Origin: Shewanella pealeana ATCC 700345
Lineage (GTDB): Bacteria > Pseudomonadota > Gammaproteobacteria > Enterobacterales > Shewanellaceae
DNA: 64,000 nt
Reading direction: 5' to 3'
NCBI RefSeq assembly: GCF_000018285.1
Contig: NC_009901.1
Location: 1,797,001-1,861,000 of the forward strand
Shown here: positions 26,718 to 35,070 of the stretch, one piece after another
Layout of the letters: the number at the start of each line of letters is the position of its first letter
Position numbering within the stretch: the stretch's first letter is position 1
Notes under the pieces: model-generated
Told to the model about the DNA's origin: nothing
The model's input: the letters and a program-made list of their open reading frames with translations, nothing else
The model's database searches: none
Program-made: the position numbers and the translations under genes

Positions 26718-27200
26718 ATGAAATTAGTAAATAAAACTGCAATCACTGTCGCTGTAGGTGCTGTTGTAATGGGAAGTGCTTTAGCGACCAGTGTACAAGC
26801 AAATCCATTTGGCTACAGTGAGATGCAAGCCGGTTACCAGCTAGTCGAAGGCGAAGGTAAGTGTGGTGAAGGTAAATGCGGTGCCGATAAGAAAAAGGCT
26901 AAAGAAGGCAAGTGCGGCGAAGGTAAATGTGGCGCCGACAAGATGAAGGCTAAAGAAGGTAAGTGCGGCGAAGGTAAATGTGGCGCCGACAAGATGAAGG
27001 CCAAAGAAGGTAAGTGTGGGGAAGGTAAATGTGGCGCCGACAAAATGAAAGCCAAAGAAGGTAAATGCGGTGAAGGTAAATGTGGTGCCGACAAGATGAA
27101 GGCCAAAGAGGGTAAATGCGGCGAAGGTAAATGTGGTGGCGACAAGAAAGCCAAAAAAGAGGGTAAGTGCGGCGAAGGTAAGTGTGGCGGCGCTAAATAA
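26718..27200 (+). CDS. hvfA: HvfA/bufferin-type RiPP precursor with 14 EGKCG motifs
   Basis: 160 residues. Signal peptide (MKLVNKTAITVAVGAVVMGS to about ...VQA, residue 28), a short linker NPFGYSEMQAGYQLVEG typical of HvfA, then from residue 46 seven 17-residue units, each with EGKCGEGKCG followed by (A/G)DK(M/K)KAK; the last is truncated. All 14 cysteines are in EGKCG and there are none elsewhere. In characterised HvfA/bufferins such cysteines are converted to thiooxazole or oxazolone-type groups that bind copper. The product should be exported to the periplasm. AGAGGG precedes the ATG. The modifying enzymes follow. Confidence 0.92.
   Translation: MKLVNKTAITVAVGAVVMGSALATSVQANPFGYSEMQAGYQLVEGEGKCGEGKCGADKKKAKEGKCGEGKCGADKMKAKEGKCGEGKCGADKMKAKEGKCGEGKCGADKMKAKEGKCGEGKCGADKMKAKEGKCGEGKCGGDKKAKKEGKCGEGKCGGAK
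26853..27200 (+). repeat. 51-bp in-frame tandem repeat within hvfA
   Basis: Six full and one partial 51-bp units, nearly identical in DNA as well as in protein. They probably arose by recent duplication and could vary in number among strains. Confidence 0.9.
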
Positions 27201-27217
27201 GTTGTCTTGGTAGTTAT

Positions 27218-27243
27218 GCGGGGTCAGCATGTGCTGGCCCTGC
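27218..27243 (+). terminator. Hairpin between hvfA and hvfB (attenuator or processing site)
   Basis: Eleven-bp stem with GU pairs (GCGGGGTCAGC / GCTGGCCCTGC) and an ATGT loop, no clean T-run. Likely lowers readthrough or stabilises the hvfA message so that the precursor exceeds the enzymes. Confidence 0.55.
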
Positions 27244-27279
27244 TTGTTTAACTGATTGAAATGTAAATGGGTGCGCAGT

Positions 27280-28131
27280 ATGACACATAGCAGTAAGGTG
27301 AATAACGGGCAGGTTGGCTTAGGCCTTAGACGAGAAATGCTGGATGAAATGTGCCAGTCCGTACCCAGTGCCATCGATTTTTTTGAAATAGCTCCAGAGA
27401 ACTGGATGACGTTAGGCGGTAAATTTGGCCGTCAGTTTAGAGAACTAACTGAAAAACATGAGTTCTATTGTCACGGTCTATCTTTGTCGATCGGCAGTCC
27501 TGCGTCACTGGATATTCAGTTTGTTAGAAGCGTCAAAGATTTTTTAGATCTGCACCAGATAGAGATCTATTCAGAACATCTGAGTTACTGTTCCGGCAGC
27601 GGGCATATGTATGACTTAATGCCAATACCATTTACCTCTGAAGCCGTTATGCACGTAGCTCAACGCGTAAAGCAAGTCGAGGACATTATTGAGCGTCCTT
27701 TAGTACTTGAGAATGTGTCGTTTTATGCCGCTCCTGGGGCCGAAATGTCTGAAGCAGAATTTGTTACGGCAGTCATGCAAGAGGCTAATTGTAAAATGCT
27801 TTTAGATGTTAATAACATTTATGTTAATTCGATTAATCATCAATATGATGCAGTTGAATTTTTAAAAGCGATGCCAACCGACAAAATCGCGTACTTACAT
27901 ATCGCGGGGCACTATGAAGAAGCTGAGGATTTAATCGTCGATACCCATGGCGCAGATATAGTCGATCCCGTTTGGAAGTTACTCGAGGCTTGTCACCAGT
28001 ACCACGGTGTGTTTCCAACCTTGCTCGAACGTGATTTTAATATCCCACAAACCAGCGAGTTATTACTCGAAATCAACCAGATCCATGACTATCAAAATCG
28101 ACATTTAGACAGTTTGAAAAGGAGTGCCTAA
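27280..28131 (+). CDS. hvfB: DUF692 (MNIO) enzyme HvfB
   Basis: Multinuclear non-heme iron oxygenase of the DUF692 family, TIM-barrel fold. About 283 residues from the ATG at 27280 (a TTG at 27256 is in frame but less likely). Visible family motifs include VGLGLRREM, FFEIAPENWM, CHGLSLSIGS, YSEHLSY, PLVLENVSFY, LLDVNNIYVN, YLHIAGHYE, DTHGADI and LLERDFNIP. These contain the His, Asp, Glu and Asn residues expected to hold iron. In HvfABC systems it oxidises the EGKCG cysteines of HvfA. Its stop overlaps the start of hvfC. Confidence 0.92.
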   Translation: MTHSSKVNNGQVGLGLRREMLDEMCQSVPSAIDFFEIAPENWMTLGGKFGRQFRELTEKHEFYCHGLSLSIGSPASLDIQFVRSVKDFLDLHQIEIYSEHLSYCSGSGHMYDLMPIPFTSEAVMHVAQRVKQVEDIIERPLVLENVSFYAAPGAEMSEAEFVTAVMQEANCKMLLDVNNIYVNSINHQYDAVEFLKAMPTDKIAYLHIAGHYEEAEDLIVDTHGADIVDPVWKLLEACHQYHGVFPTLLERDFNIPQTSELLLEINQIHDYQNRHLDSLKRSA

Positions 28132-28877
28132 TGAGCTTTGTTAAGGTACAGCAGAATTTTATGGACTGTATTAAAGATCCTTCTCTCCAGCCTCCTGAGG
28201 GGATAGAAGCGCGGCGAATGAAAATTTATCGTGAGCTATTTTTCAATAATATCGATGGTTTTATTTCAAATGCTTTTCCTGTGTTAAAGAGCTTGTACAA
28301 AGAGCATGATTGGTTAGATTTAGTGCAAAAGTTTTTTATCACACATGACTGCCATAGCCCCATTTTCTTAGAGATCTCTCAAGAGTTTCTGTTATTTCTG
28401 CAAACGGAGTATGAAGCCACAGAAATCGATCCGCCCTTTATGCTTGAATTAGCACATTATGAATGGCTGGAGTTAGTAGTAGCCGTTGCCCAAGACAATG
28501 CGAAGCACCGACTCATTACCTCTAGCGACATTGAGAATAAAACCCTATGTATTGCAGCAACCGCTAAAATTGCTCAGTATGCTTATGATGTTCAACATAT
28601 TAGCCCTAAATACCAACCTCAGCAGCCGGCAGAACAAGCCCAATTCTTTTGCATTTACCGCGATGAGAACGATGACGTCAGCTTTTTACATTTAAACCCG
28701 TTAACAGCTCAGGTGCTTGCTTACCTGTCGCTCCACGAGAGTTTGGATTATAAGGCGCTGCTAGAGTGGTTAGTTCGAACCTTTAGCCACATCGACTCGG
28801 ATGTTTTAACGCAAGGCTGCTTACAGCTGCTAACAGACCTGAGTCATAAGGGAATTATTAAGGGGTTTATTACTTAA
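28131..28877 (+). CDS. hvfC: DUF2063 partner protein HvfC
   Basis: 248 residues. The N-terminal DUF2063 (~1-100, with RRMKIYRELFFNNIDGFISN and FPVLKSL) recruits the precursor leader in related RiPP systems. The C-terminal half resembles the winged-helix-like part of HvfC. The TAATG overlap with hvfB indicates coupled translation and a HvfB-HvfC complex. No DoxX-type hvfD follows, unlike in several relatives. Confidence 0.9.
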   Translation: MSFVKVQQNFMDCIKDPSLQPPEGIEARRMKIYRELFFNNIDGFISNAFPVLKSLYKEHDWLDLVQKFFITHDCHSPIFLEISQEFLLFLQTEYEATEIDPPFMLELAHYEWLELVVAVAQDNAKHRLITSSDIENKTLCIAATAKIAQYAYDVQHISPKYQPQQPAEQAQFFCIYRDENDDVSFLHLNPLTAQVLAYLSLHESLDYKALLEWLVRTFSHIDSDVLTQGCLQLLTDLSHKGIIKGFIT

Positions 28878-28923
28878 ATAGGCTTTCTATTCATAAGACT
28901 GATCTCTATAATGAACGCAAAAA

Positions 28924-28937
28924 TTGATCTAGATCAA
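28924..28937 (+). promoter_or_regulatory. Perfect FNR/EtrA box
   Basis: TTGATCTAGATCAA matches the FNR consensus TTGATnnnnATCAA. A perfect TATAAT lies just upstream (28907-28912), which would put the box near +10, a position that suggests repression rather than activation. The gene that follows encodes a small membrane protein. Confidence 0.7.
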
Positions 28938-28970
28938 TAAATGCAGTTAGCAATAATAAGAGAGGAAGTC

Positions 28971-29090
28971 ATGAGTCAGCCGTTTAAAGACCCATTTAAC
29001 ATTGTTTATTTTATTGGTTTTATTCTTGTAATGCTTATCCCTACACTGCCCGCAAGCCTTTCTTGGTTAAAGATAGTGGGATTAATTTAA
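28971..29090 (+). CDS. Small membrane protein of 39 residues
   Basis: ATG preceded by AGAGGAAG at good distance; product begins MSQPFKDPFNIVYFIGFILV and has one or two hydrophobic segments with a PTLP turn, ending WLKIVGLI. A terminator 30 bp later makes it a complete transcription unit with promoter and FNR box. Not recognised; single-pass inner-membrane localisation is the best guess. Confidence 0.65.
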   Translation: MSQPFKDPFNIVYFIGFILVMLIPTLPASLSWLKIVGLI

Positions 29091-29119
29091 TCCGCCTTTA
29101 AGCCAAGCTCGGGTATACT

Positions 29120-29145
29120 AGCCACTCAATACAGAGTGGCTTTTT
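29120..29145 (+). terminator. Terminator after the small membrane protein gene
   Basis: Stem AGCCACTC / GAGTGGCT, then T5. Confidence 0.8.
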
Positions 29146-29163
29146 GTTTTTTAGGATTGATTG

Positions 29164-29532
29164 ATGGCGTTAAAGCGTGGCTTTTTTCTTATTATCGGAC
29201 TTTGCAGTCTAGTCTTAGGCTTGTTAGGAATATTGCTACCTATATTGCCAACTGTGCCGTTTATTTTATTGGCCGCATATTGTTTTGCTCGCTCTAGTGA
29301 TAGGCTTTACCAGTGGTTGATGAGTCACCCTTGGTTTGCCGATGCACTGAAAAATTGGCAGTCGCAGGGTGCTATTCGCAGAAGTTTAAAGAAGAAGGCC
29401 TATATAGTAAGTAGCCTGAGTTTTTTAACCAGTATTGTGATTGTTCCGCTAATTTGGGTAAAAGTGATGCTGGCATGTCTTGGAACAGGCTTAATTATTT
29501 ATCTGAGAAGCATTCCTGAAATTGACGGTTAA
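29164..29532 (+). CDS. ybaN: YbaN family (DUF454) inner-membrane protein
   Basis: 122 residues from the ATG at 29164. Three to four hydrophobic segments and the DUF454 signature GILLPILPTVPFILLAAYCF followed by ARSS. Function unknown. The ybaN-apt-dnaX order is the same as in E. coli, which supports the name. Confidence 0.9.
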   Translation: MALKRGFFLIIGLCSLVLGLLGILLPILPTVPFILLAAYCFARSSDRLYQWLMSHPWFADALKNWQSQGAIRRSLKKKAYIVSSLSFLTSIVIVPLIWVKVMLACLGTGLIIYLRSIPEIDG

Positions 29533-29789
29533 CTTCCCACTGTATTGATTCATCATATTGAAAATTAAGCCCTATTGTGGCTTTTCTTCAAAAGCCTCCC
29601 CACATAAAAACAATTGAAACACAAAATAGCTTAGATTGAGACTACACTTCTGGCGTTACTAGGTTGCAACTCAGTATAAAGCGGCTTAAGCTTGATGCCG
29701 ATTTTTACACTTCGATGACATCTATACCGGCATAATCAAATTTTGGGGCTGGGGATGTCAGCAAACTAAAGTAGATTAAGTAAAGAATT

Positions 29790-30341
29790 ATGGTAATGAA
29801 TACTGACAGCTTGGCACTAATAAAGAACAGCATTAAAACCATCCCTAATTATCCTAAAGAAGGGATCCTGTTTAGAGATGTGACTAGCTTATTAGAAGAT
29901 CCACAAGCCTATAAACTCACCATTGGCCTTTTAGTTGAGCACTATAAAGACCAAGGGTTTACTAAGGTTGTCGGTACTGAAGCGCGCGGCTTTTTGTTTG
30001 GCGCACCTTTAGCCCTTGAGCTAGGCATAGGCTTTGTACCTGTTCGTAAGCCTGGTAAATTACCAAGAGAAACGATTTCAGAAAGCTATGAGCTTGAATA
30101 TGGTCATGATGTATTAGAGATCCATGTTGATGCGATCAATGCTGACGACAAAGTACTGGTAATCGATGACTTACTTGCAACTGGCGGTACAATCGAAGCG
30201 ACTGTTAAGCTTATCCGTAAATTAGGCGGAAGCGTAAACGATGCCGCTTTTGTTATTTCATTACCTGACTTAGGTGGTGAAGAGCGTCTAAAAGCGATGG
30301 ATCTTAAGCTAATCAGTCTTTGTGAGTTTGAAGGCGAATAA
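29790..30341 (+). CDS. apt: Adenine phosphoribosyltransferase
   Basis: 183 residues, equal to E. coli Apt. Salvages adenine to AMP with PRPP. PRPP-binding motif [17 protein letters not shown] (about residues 125-140), flexible loop [20 protein letters not shown]. The ATG at 29790 is chosen by homologue length; a second ATG two codons later is possible. The 257 bp before it (29533-29789) hold no gene. Confidence 0.96.
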   Translation: MVMNTDSLALIKNSIKTIPNYPKEGILFRDVTSLLEDPQAYKLTIGLLVEHYKDQGFTKVVGTEARGFLFGAPLALELGIGFVPVRKPGKLPRETISESYELEYGHDVLEIHVDAINADDKVLVIDDLLATGGTIEATVKLIRKLGGSVNDAAFVISLPDLGGEERLKAMDLKLISLCEFEGE

Positions 30342-30539
30342 GTCTATAGGCTGCTGCGATAAACAGTAGCAATAAGGAGTTGGCAAAACTGTCGATTCTT
30401 TATCTTAAAAGGTGAATTAATCACCGCCAAATCGCTCCTAAGACGCTTGAGATAGCATGTAAAACCGTTGCATGCTATTGTTCAACGATGTCGAGGAGCG
30501 TGCTCCCGAAACCATATTCATGACACGTTGGGGAGTTCC

Positions 30540-33386
30540 ATGTCATATCAGGTGTTGGCCAGAAAATGGCGCCCTGCCACTTTTGAGCAAATGGTTGGTC
30601 AATCTCATGTTTTACATGCATTAACCAATGCGCTTACTCAGCAAAGATTGCACCATGCTTATCTGTTTTCCGGTACTCGCGGTGTGGGTAAAACCAGTCT
30701 TGCACGTCTTTTTGCTAAGGGTTTAAACTGCGAACAAGGTGTCACAGCCACGCCATGTGGCCAATGTTCAGCGTGCGTTGAAATTGCCGAAGGCCGTTTT
30801 GTCGACTTGATTGAAGTAGATGCCGCCTCAAGAACTAAAGTCGATGACACCCGAGAACTGCTCGATAACGTGCAGTATAGACCGAGCCGTGGTCGCTATA
30901 AGGTGTACCTAATCGATGAAGTGCACATGCTTTCTCGCAGCAGTTTTAATGCCTTGCTTAAGACGCTTGAAGAACCCCCTGAGCACGTAAAATTCTTACT
31001 GGCGACAACCGATCCACAGCGCTTGCCTGTGACGGTTCTCTCTCGTTGTTTACAGTTTAATCTTAAGAGTCTGACTCAAGATGAGATTGGCGCGCAGCTA
31101 AACCATATTTTAACGGCAGAGCAACTGACTTTTGAAGAGTCAGCTTTAACCTTGCTTGCTAAAGCGGCGAACGGCAGTATGCGTGATGCCTTGAGCTTGA
31201 CCGATCAAGCCATTGCATTCGGTGCCGGACAAGTCAAACTTGAGCAAGTGCAAACCATGCTCGGTAGCATCGATGAAAAGCATGTTATTGCACTGCTTGA
31301 AGCACTCGCTAAAGCCGATGTGATGGACTTGATGCGAGTGACGGCCAAAGTGCTGTCATTTGGCGCAGAACCAGAAGAGGTACTGCGCAGCTTACTTGAG
31401 TTGTTGCACCAAATTACCTTAACTCAATTTGCACCAGCAGCCGCGCAAATGTCACTGTATAGCGAGCAGATAAAAGCGTTTGCACAGCAGCTATCAGCAG
31501 AGCAGGTACAGCTTTACTATCAGTTGCTACTGACAGGGCGTAAAGACTTACCCCATGCGCCTGATCCAAAGTCAGGACTCGAAATGGCACTGCTTCGAGC
31601 GGTGACCTTCGTACCAGAAAAGCCTGTGACGCGCTGGGCAGTGGAGTCGAAAGCTGAGGTGAGTATACCGAAAGCCGATAAGACTCAAGCTTTAGCCGCT
31701 CAAGCTGCTGTAGCTGTTGCGCCAGTTAATCCAGTATCAACAAGTCACGCTCAAGCGGCGGTAGACTCAGCTCCTGCTGCTTTAAACCCAGTAGTCTCAA
31801 CTTCGGCGAACGCTTCAGCTCATGTGACGGAGCCGAACAGCGAGCAATTAGCCCAAGATAGTGCGGCGTTAGAAGAGCCTGATGCAAGCCTTAACAGCGA
31901 GATGGCCATGATAATGAGCCAGGCTCAGAGTCAGGGCTTTAATCAAGCTGAAATGACGACAGTGGTTGATACAGAGGTAGCTACCGCAGATGTTCCTGAA
32001 GTAGCTGATAATGTTGAAAAGGCGAGTGAGACTTCAACACTAAAAGAGCCTTCAGCGCAATTAGAGTCTTCACTTCAGGTTGAGCCTTCAGCTCAATCAG
32101 CTCAATCAGAGCATTCACATCAAGCAAAGTCTGAGCCTCAAAGTCTTACTGAGACTGAGACTACTCCAGCTCCTGAATTTAAGTCTGAGTCTGAGAATTT
32201 TACAGCCAGAGAACAAGATAGCACTTCCAGCGATAACGCGAGCTATGCAGATTACAGCGATGATGATTTAGCATCATATGCCGATTATGCCGGAGCCTTC
32301 GATGGCTCTAGCCATGATTACAGTTTCGATAATGGTAACGATCTCAGTTATCAGGTCAATCAAGACCCATCTGCGCTATCTCAAGGTGATGAAGCCGTTG
32401 AGCAGACTCAATCAGCGACTTTGCCTGTTAGCTCAACGACCGATGCAAGTTCTGTTTCGAGTGATGACATTTTGGACGCAGTGCTAGCAGCCAGAGCCAG
32501 TTTACTCGATGGACTAGGAGAGGATGATCCTAAGGAGGAATCCTCAAAAAAGTCTTTAGAGGTTCGTAAACCTTTTTCACCTCCGGCGCGAAAGCAGCCT
32601 GATGTAAAGAGTAGCGATATCTCTTCGCCTGATAGCCTTGAATCTAGAGAAGATCAAATTCAGGATCTAGCTGAGGACAATGAGTCTGAAATTATCGACA
32701 GGCCGCCTTGGGAAGAGCCCCACGAGCAGGATCCTTGTGCGCGATTTGATGACCCGAATGCTGAGACCCAGGTCAGTGAGGCTAAAACCACACATGAAGA
32801 AGTAAAGCATGCCGAATTTAATTCTGAGCAAGATGAGGCGAGGGCTGAGCAAACAGCAGTTGATTCATCTCCTGTTCAGGATGCTGAGCTAAACTTACCA
32901 GTATTACCCAGTGGTGAATTGACAGGAAATGAAGTGGACCTTAAATGGTATCGCTTTATGTCAGAGCTTGAAGTTGGCGGCCGAGTGCGTCAGTTGGCGG
33001 TGAACTCAGTCTGCCATCAGTTTGCGCAACCCTTGTCACTCTTGCTTAAACCCGATCAGAAGCATTTAGCTGCGGATGTGGCTATTAAGCAGTTAGAAGA
33101 GGCTATGAGTGACTCTCTAGGTGAGCAATGCAGTGTGAGTGTGACAGTTGGCGCCGATCACGATAGAGAAACGCCACTTGAAGTCAGGCGACGCTTCAAC
33201 AAAGAGATCTTAGTGCAGGCACATCACGATCTTATGACCGATGATAATGTGCGCTGGCTAACCCAGAATATGGGGGCTCAGATGACGGACGATTCGTTAA
33301 CTTATGCACCAGAGCTATTAGTACAGAAAGGAAAACAGATTGAGTTGATCGATATTGCGAACTTTAAGCGGTTAACTGAGTCATAA
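30540..33386 (+). CDS. dnaX: DNA polymerase III tau/gamma subunit
   Basis: Clamp-loader ATPase. From the ATG at 30540 (GGGAG upstream; homologues start MSYQVLARKWRP) 948 residues, far longer than E. coli tau (643). The first ~365 residues are the AAA+ and collar domains with Walker A GTRGVGKTSLAR, a zinc-binding Cys cluster (CEQGVTATPCGQCSAC), DEVH Walker B and sensor SRC. A ~480-residue acidic, Glu/Ser/Gln-rich low-complexity linker follows, then a conserved C-terminal domain from ~800 (tau polymerase-binding end). A -1 frameshift signal at 32546 would give a 676-residue gamma form. Confidence 0.96.
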   Translation: MSYQVLARKWRPATFEQMVGQSHVLHALTNALTQQRLHHAYLFSGTRGVGKTSLARLFAKGLNCEQGVTATPCGQCSACVEIAEGRFVDLIEVDAASRTKVDDTRELLDNVQYRPSRGRYKVYLIDEVHMLSRSSFNALLKTLEEPPEHVKFLLATTDPQRLPVTVLSRCLQFNLKSLTQDEIGAQLNHILTAEQLTFEESALTLLAKAANGSMRDALSLTDQAIAFGAGQVKLEQVQTMLGSIDEKHVIALLEALAKADVMDLMRVTAKVLSFGAEPEEVLRSLLELLHQITLTQFAPAAAQMSLYSEQIKAFAQQLSAEQVQLYYQLLLTGRKDLPHAPDPKSGLEMALLRAVTFVPEKPVTRWAVESKAEVSIPKADKTQALAAQAAVAVAPVNPVSTSHAQAAVDSAPAALNPVVSTSANASAHVTEPNSEQLAQDSAALEEPDASLNSEMAMIMSQAQSQGFNQAEMTTVVDTEVATADVPEVADNVEKASETSTLKEPSAQLESSLQVEPSAQSAQSEHSHQAKSEPQSLTETETTPAPEFKSESENFTAREQDSTSSDNASYADYSDDDLASYADYAGAFDGSSHDYSFDNGNDLSYQVNQDPSALSQGDEAVEQTQSATLPVSSTTDASSVSSDDILDAVLAARASLLDGLGEDDPKEESSKKSLEVRKPFSPPARKQPDVKSSDISSPDSLESREDQIQDLAEDNESEIIDRPPWEEPHEQDPCARFDDPNAETQVSEAKTTHEEVKHAEFNSEQDEARAEQTAVDSSPVQDAELNLPVLPSGELTGNEVDLKWYRFMSELEVGGRVRQLAVNSVCHQFAQPLSLLLKPDQKHLAADVAIKQLEEAMSDSLGEQCSVSVTVGADHDRETPLEVRRRFNKEILVQAHHDLMTDDNVRWLTQNMGAQMTDDSLTYAPELLVQKGKQIELIDIANFKRLTES
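32546..32552 (+). other. Programmed -1 frameshift site in dnaX (gamma production)
   Basis: A_AAA_AAG in phase (codons 669-671). An AGGAGG Shine-Dalgarno-like stimulator lies 7 bases upstream (32533-32538) and a 7-bp hairpin (AGAGGTT / AACCTTT) starts 5 bases after the heptamer. In the -1 frame a stop comes after five codons (VFRGS, stop at 32567-32569). All parts match the E. coli dnaX design. Confidence 0.88.
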
Positions 33387-33486
33387 TTTTTACAATTGAA
33401 TTTCAGCTTTCATTGCTAATCATTGGTTTTTTAGTAAGATTAGCCCACTTTATTTGTTGTGATAAATAATAGAAGAGAATTAGAGT

Positions 33487-33816
33487 ATGTTTGGAAAAGG
33501 CGGTATGGGCAACTTGATGAAGCAAGCCCAGATGATGCAAGACAAAATGGCTAAAGTGCAAGAAGAAATCGCACGTATGGAAGTGACTGGCGAAGCCGGT
33601 GCTGGCCTAGTAAAAGTCACTATGACAGGTTCTCACAGCGTACGTAAAGTTGATATCGACGCAAGCCTGCTTGAAGACGACAAAGAGATGCTAGAAGATC
33701 TTATCGCAGCAGCTTGTAACGATGCAGCGCGCCGCGTAGAAGAGAATCAAAAAGAGAAAATGGCTGAAGTGACTGGCGGTATGCAACTACCACCAGGCAT
33801 GAAGATGCCGTTCTAG
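33487..33816 (+). CDS. ybaB: YbaB/EbfC nucleoid-associated protein
   Basis: 109 residues, same length as E. coli YbaB. Small dimeric DNA-binding protein: N-terminal helix [20 protein letters not shown], central [12 protein letters not shown]-terminal [13 protein letters not shown]. Follows dnaX as usual, but recR, normally next, is 22 kb away. A 10-G tract lies shortly after (33859-33868). Confidence 0.96.
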   Translation: MFGKGGMGNLMKQAQMMQDKMAKVQEEIARMEVTGEAGAGLVKVTMTGSHSVRKVDIDASLLEDDKEMLEDLIAAACNDAARRVEENQKEKMAEVTGGMQLPPGMKMPF

Positions 33817-33900
33817 TTTTAAGTTGCTGTTTTAACGGTGTATTTGCACGGTTTGATTGGGGGGGGGGCAAATAGGGGCCAAATCCGAGCGACTAAAAAC

Positions 33901-33935
33901 AAAAAAAGCTCAAGCAATTTGCTTGAGCTTTTTTG
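33901..33935. terminator. Terminator after ybaB
   Basis: Long stem AAAAAAGCTCAAGC / GCTTGAGCTTTTTT, A-rich on the left, so it can also end the minus-strand acyltransferase gene. Confidence 0.9.
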
Positions 33936-34041
33936 TTAGTCGTGCCGCTGAGTTTACTTGGACAGCTATGAAACTAACATATTAATACATGGCTACGAAT
34001 GTCTATAGCGTTGGTGTTTACGAGTTTAATTTCCAAATGTT

Positions 34042-34602
34042 TTATTGTCTCAGCCAACCATCTGGAATATTGAGTGACTTTATCACTTTTGCTGGGGTAC
34101 CTGCTGCTAAGCAATTTGGTGGTATTTCTCCAACAACTATCGAACCTGCAGCAATGACAGAGTTATCCCCAATAGAAGAACCAGCAAGGATCATTGAATT
34201 TGCACCAACCCACACATTATTGCCAATCACTACCGAGGCCTTTTTTACATCACGGTCTGGAGATAATTGGTGAAAGTCGGTGTCGAAAACGTAAGTCATA
34301 TCGCCAATTTTGGCGTTACGCCCGATTTTTATAGATTGTGATGCACAGATGTTAACCCCGTCATTAAAGAATGAGCCTTCACCAATTTCTAATGTTGCCT
34401 CTGCTTGTACGGTAATGGTTTGATGCAAACGGAAAGAGCGAAAACTACATTGTCCGCCAAGTCGTATTACACCTTTATTACTAATATATGGCCATGCACC
34501 ACTAAATGAAGGCGTATCTGTAATCGTAATCTTCTTTCTTTTACAGAATAACTTAATGGAAAGGCCTTTCAATTTTCGACGAAGGCTTGTTTTTTTGAAC
34601 AT
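34042..34602 (-). CDS. Hexapeptide-repeat O-acyltransferase (LbH family)
   Basis: 186 residues. The C-terminal two thirds form a left-handed beta-helix of hexapeptide repeats (e.g. IGNNVWVGANSMILAG, IGDNSVIAAGSIVVGEIP) ending AGTPAKVI, as in WcaF/CysE/maltose acetyltransferases. Catalytic His candidate in FDTDFHQLSPDRDV. Acetyl-CoA-dependent acetylation of a sugar is likely; acceptor unknown. Orphan on the minus strand at the edge of the accessory block, possibly linked to surface polysaccharide. Confidence 0.82.
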   Translation of the reverse strand: MFKKTSLRRKLKGLSIKLFCKRKKITITDTPSFSGAWPYISNKGVIRLGGQCSFRSFRLHQTITVQAEATLEIGEGSFFNDGVNICASQSIKIGRNAKIGDMTYVFDTDFHQLSPDRDVKKASVVIGNNVWVGANSMILAGSSIGDNSVIAAGSIVVGEIPPNCLAAGTPAKVIKSLNIPDGWLRQ

Positions 34603-35070
34603 GTTTTGTTCCAGAGAATGAGCACGAGAAGATCAATTTGTATAGAGTCATGATTTACTGTTACTTGCCCATTTGGAATTATTAATGCACGCGACCAAGT
34701 ATTAACTTACGTGGCTGAAACGTTTTGGGCTTAAGGATAAAACAGGTGCTTTTTACATTAAGTATTTGCAATCTGCAAGTAGTATATATGACAGATTCGG
34801 CCTGAATTTGATGTTGTTAAGGGTTTGTTTTGTAAGGGTAAGTAAGTTTCCTTCGCAAAGTGGTTCCATGTCTATGATTTTGCAGTTTATACATCAGGAC
34901 GGTGGGAGGCTGGTAACATTTAGTGTCTTTTTTTTGATTTAGCTTTTCTCTGGGTAAATTGTAATTAAGCGCGTTTTCTATGTGGTTGCTGCTCTAGTTG
35001 CTTTATGTCAAACTTCAGCCGTTTTAAGCGCCCACTTCACGTATGCAGTTAACTTAAATGGATCGATAGT

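Noticed and set aside
26834..27374. Two long minus-strand frames opposite hvfA
   Set aside because: They are the complement of the EGKCG repeat, giving low-complexity HLPSPHLPS-like and TFTFAAL-like products with no ribosome-binding site; the plus-strand gene is clearly real.
30342..30539. Gap between apt and dnaX searched for a small RNA (4.5S-like)
   Set aside because: Only a short GGAGCGTGCTCC hairpin; none of the conserved SRP RNA core is present.
33859..33868. Run of ten G after ybaB as a possible phase-variation tract
   Set aside because: It lies between a stop codon and a terminator, not in a promoter or reading frame, so slippage would have no evident effect.
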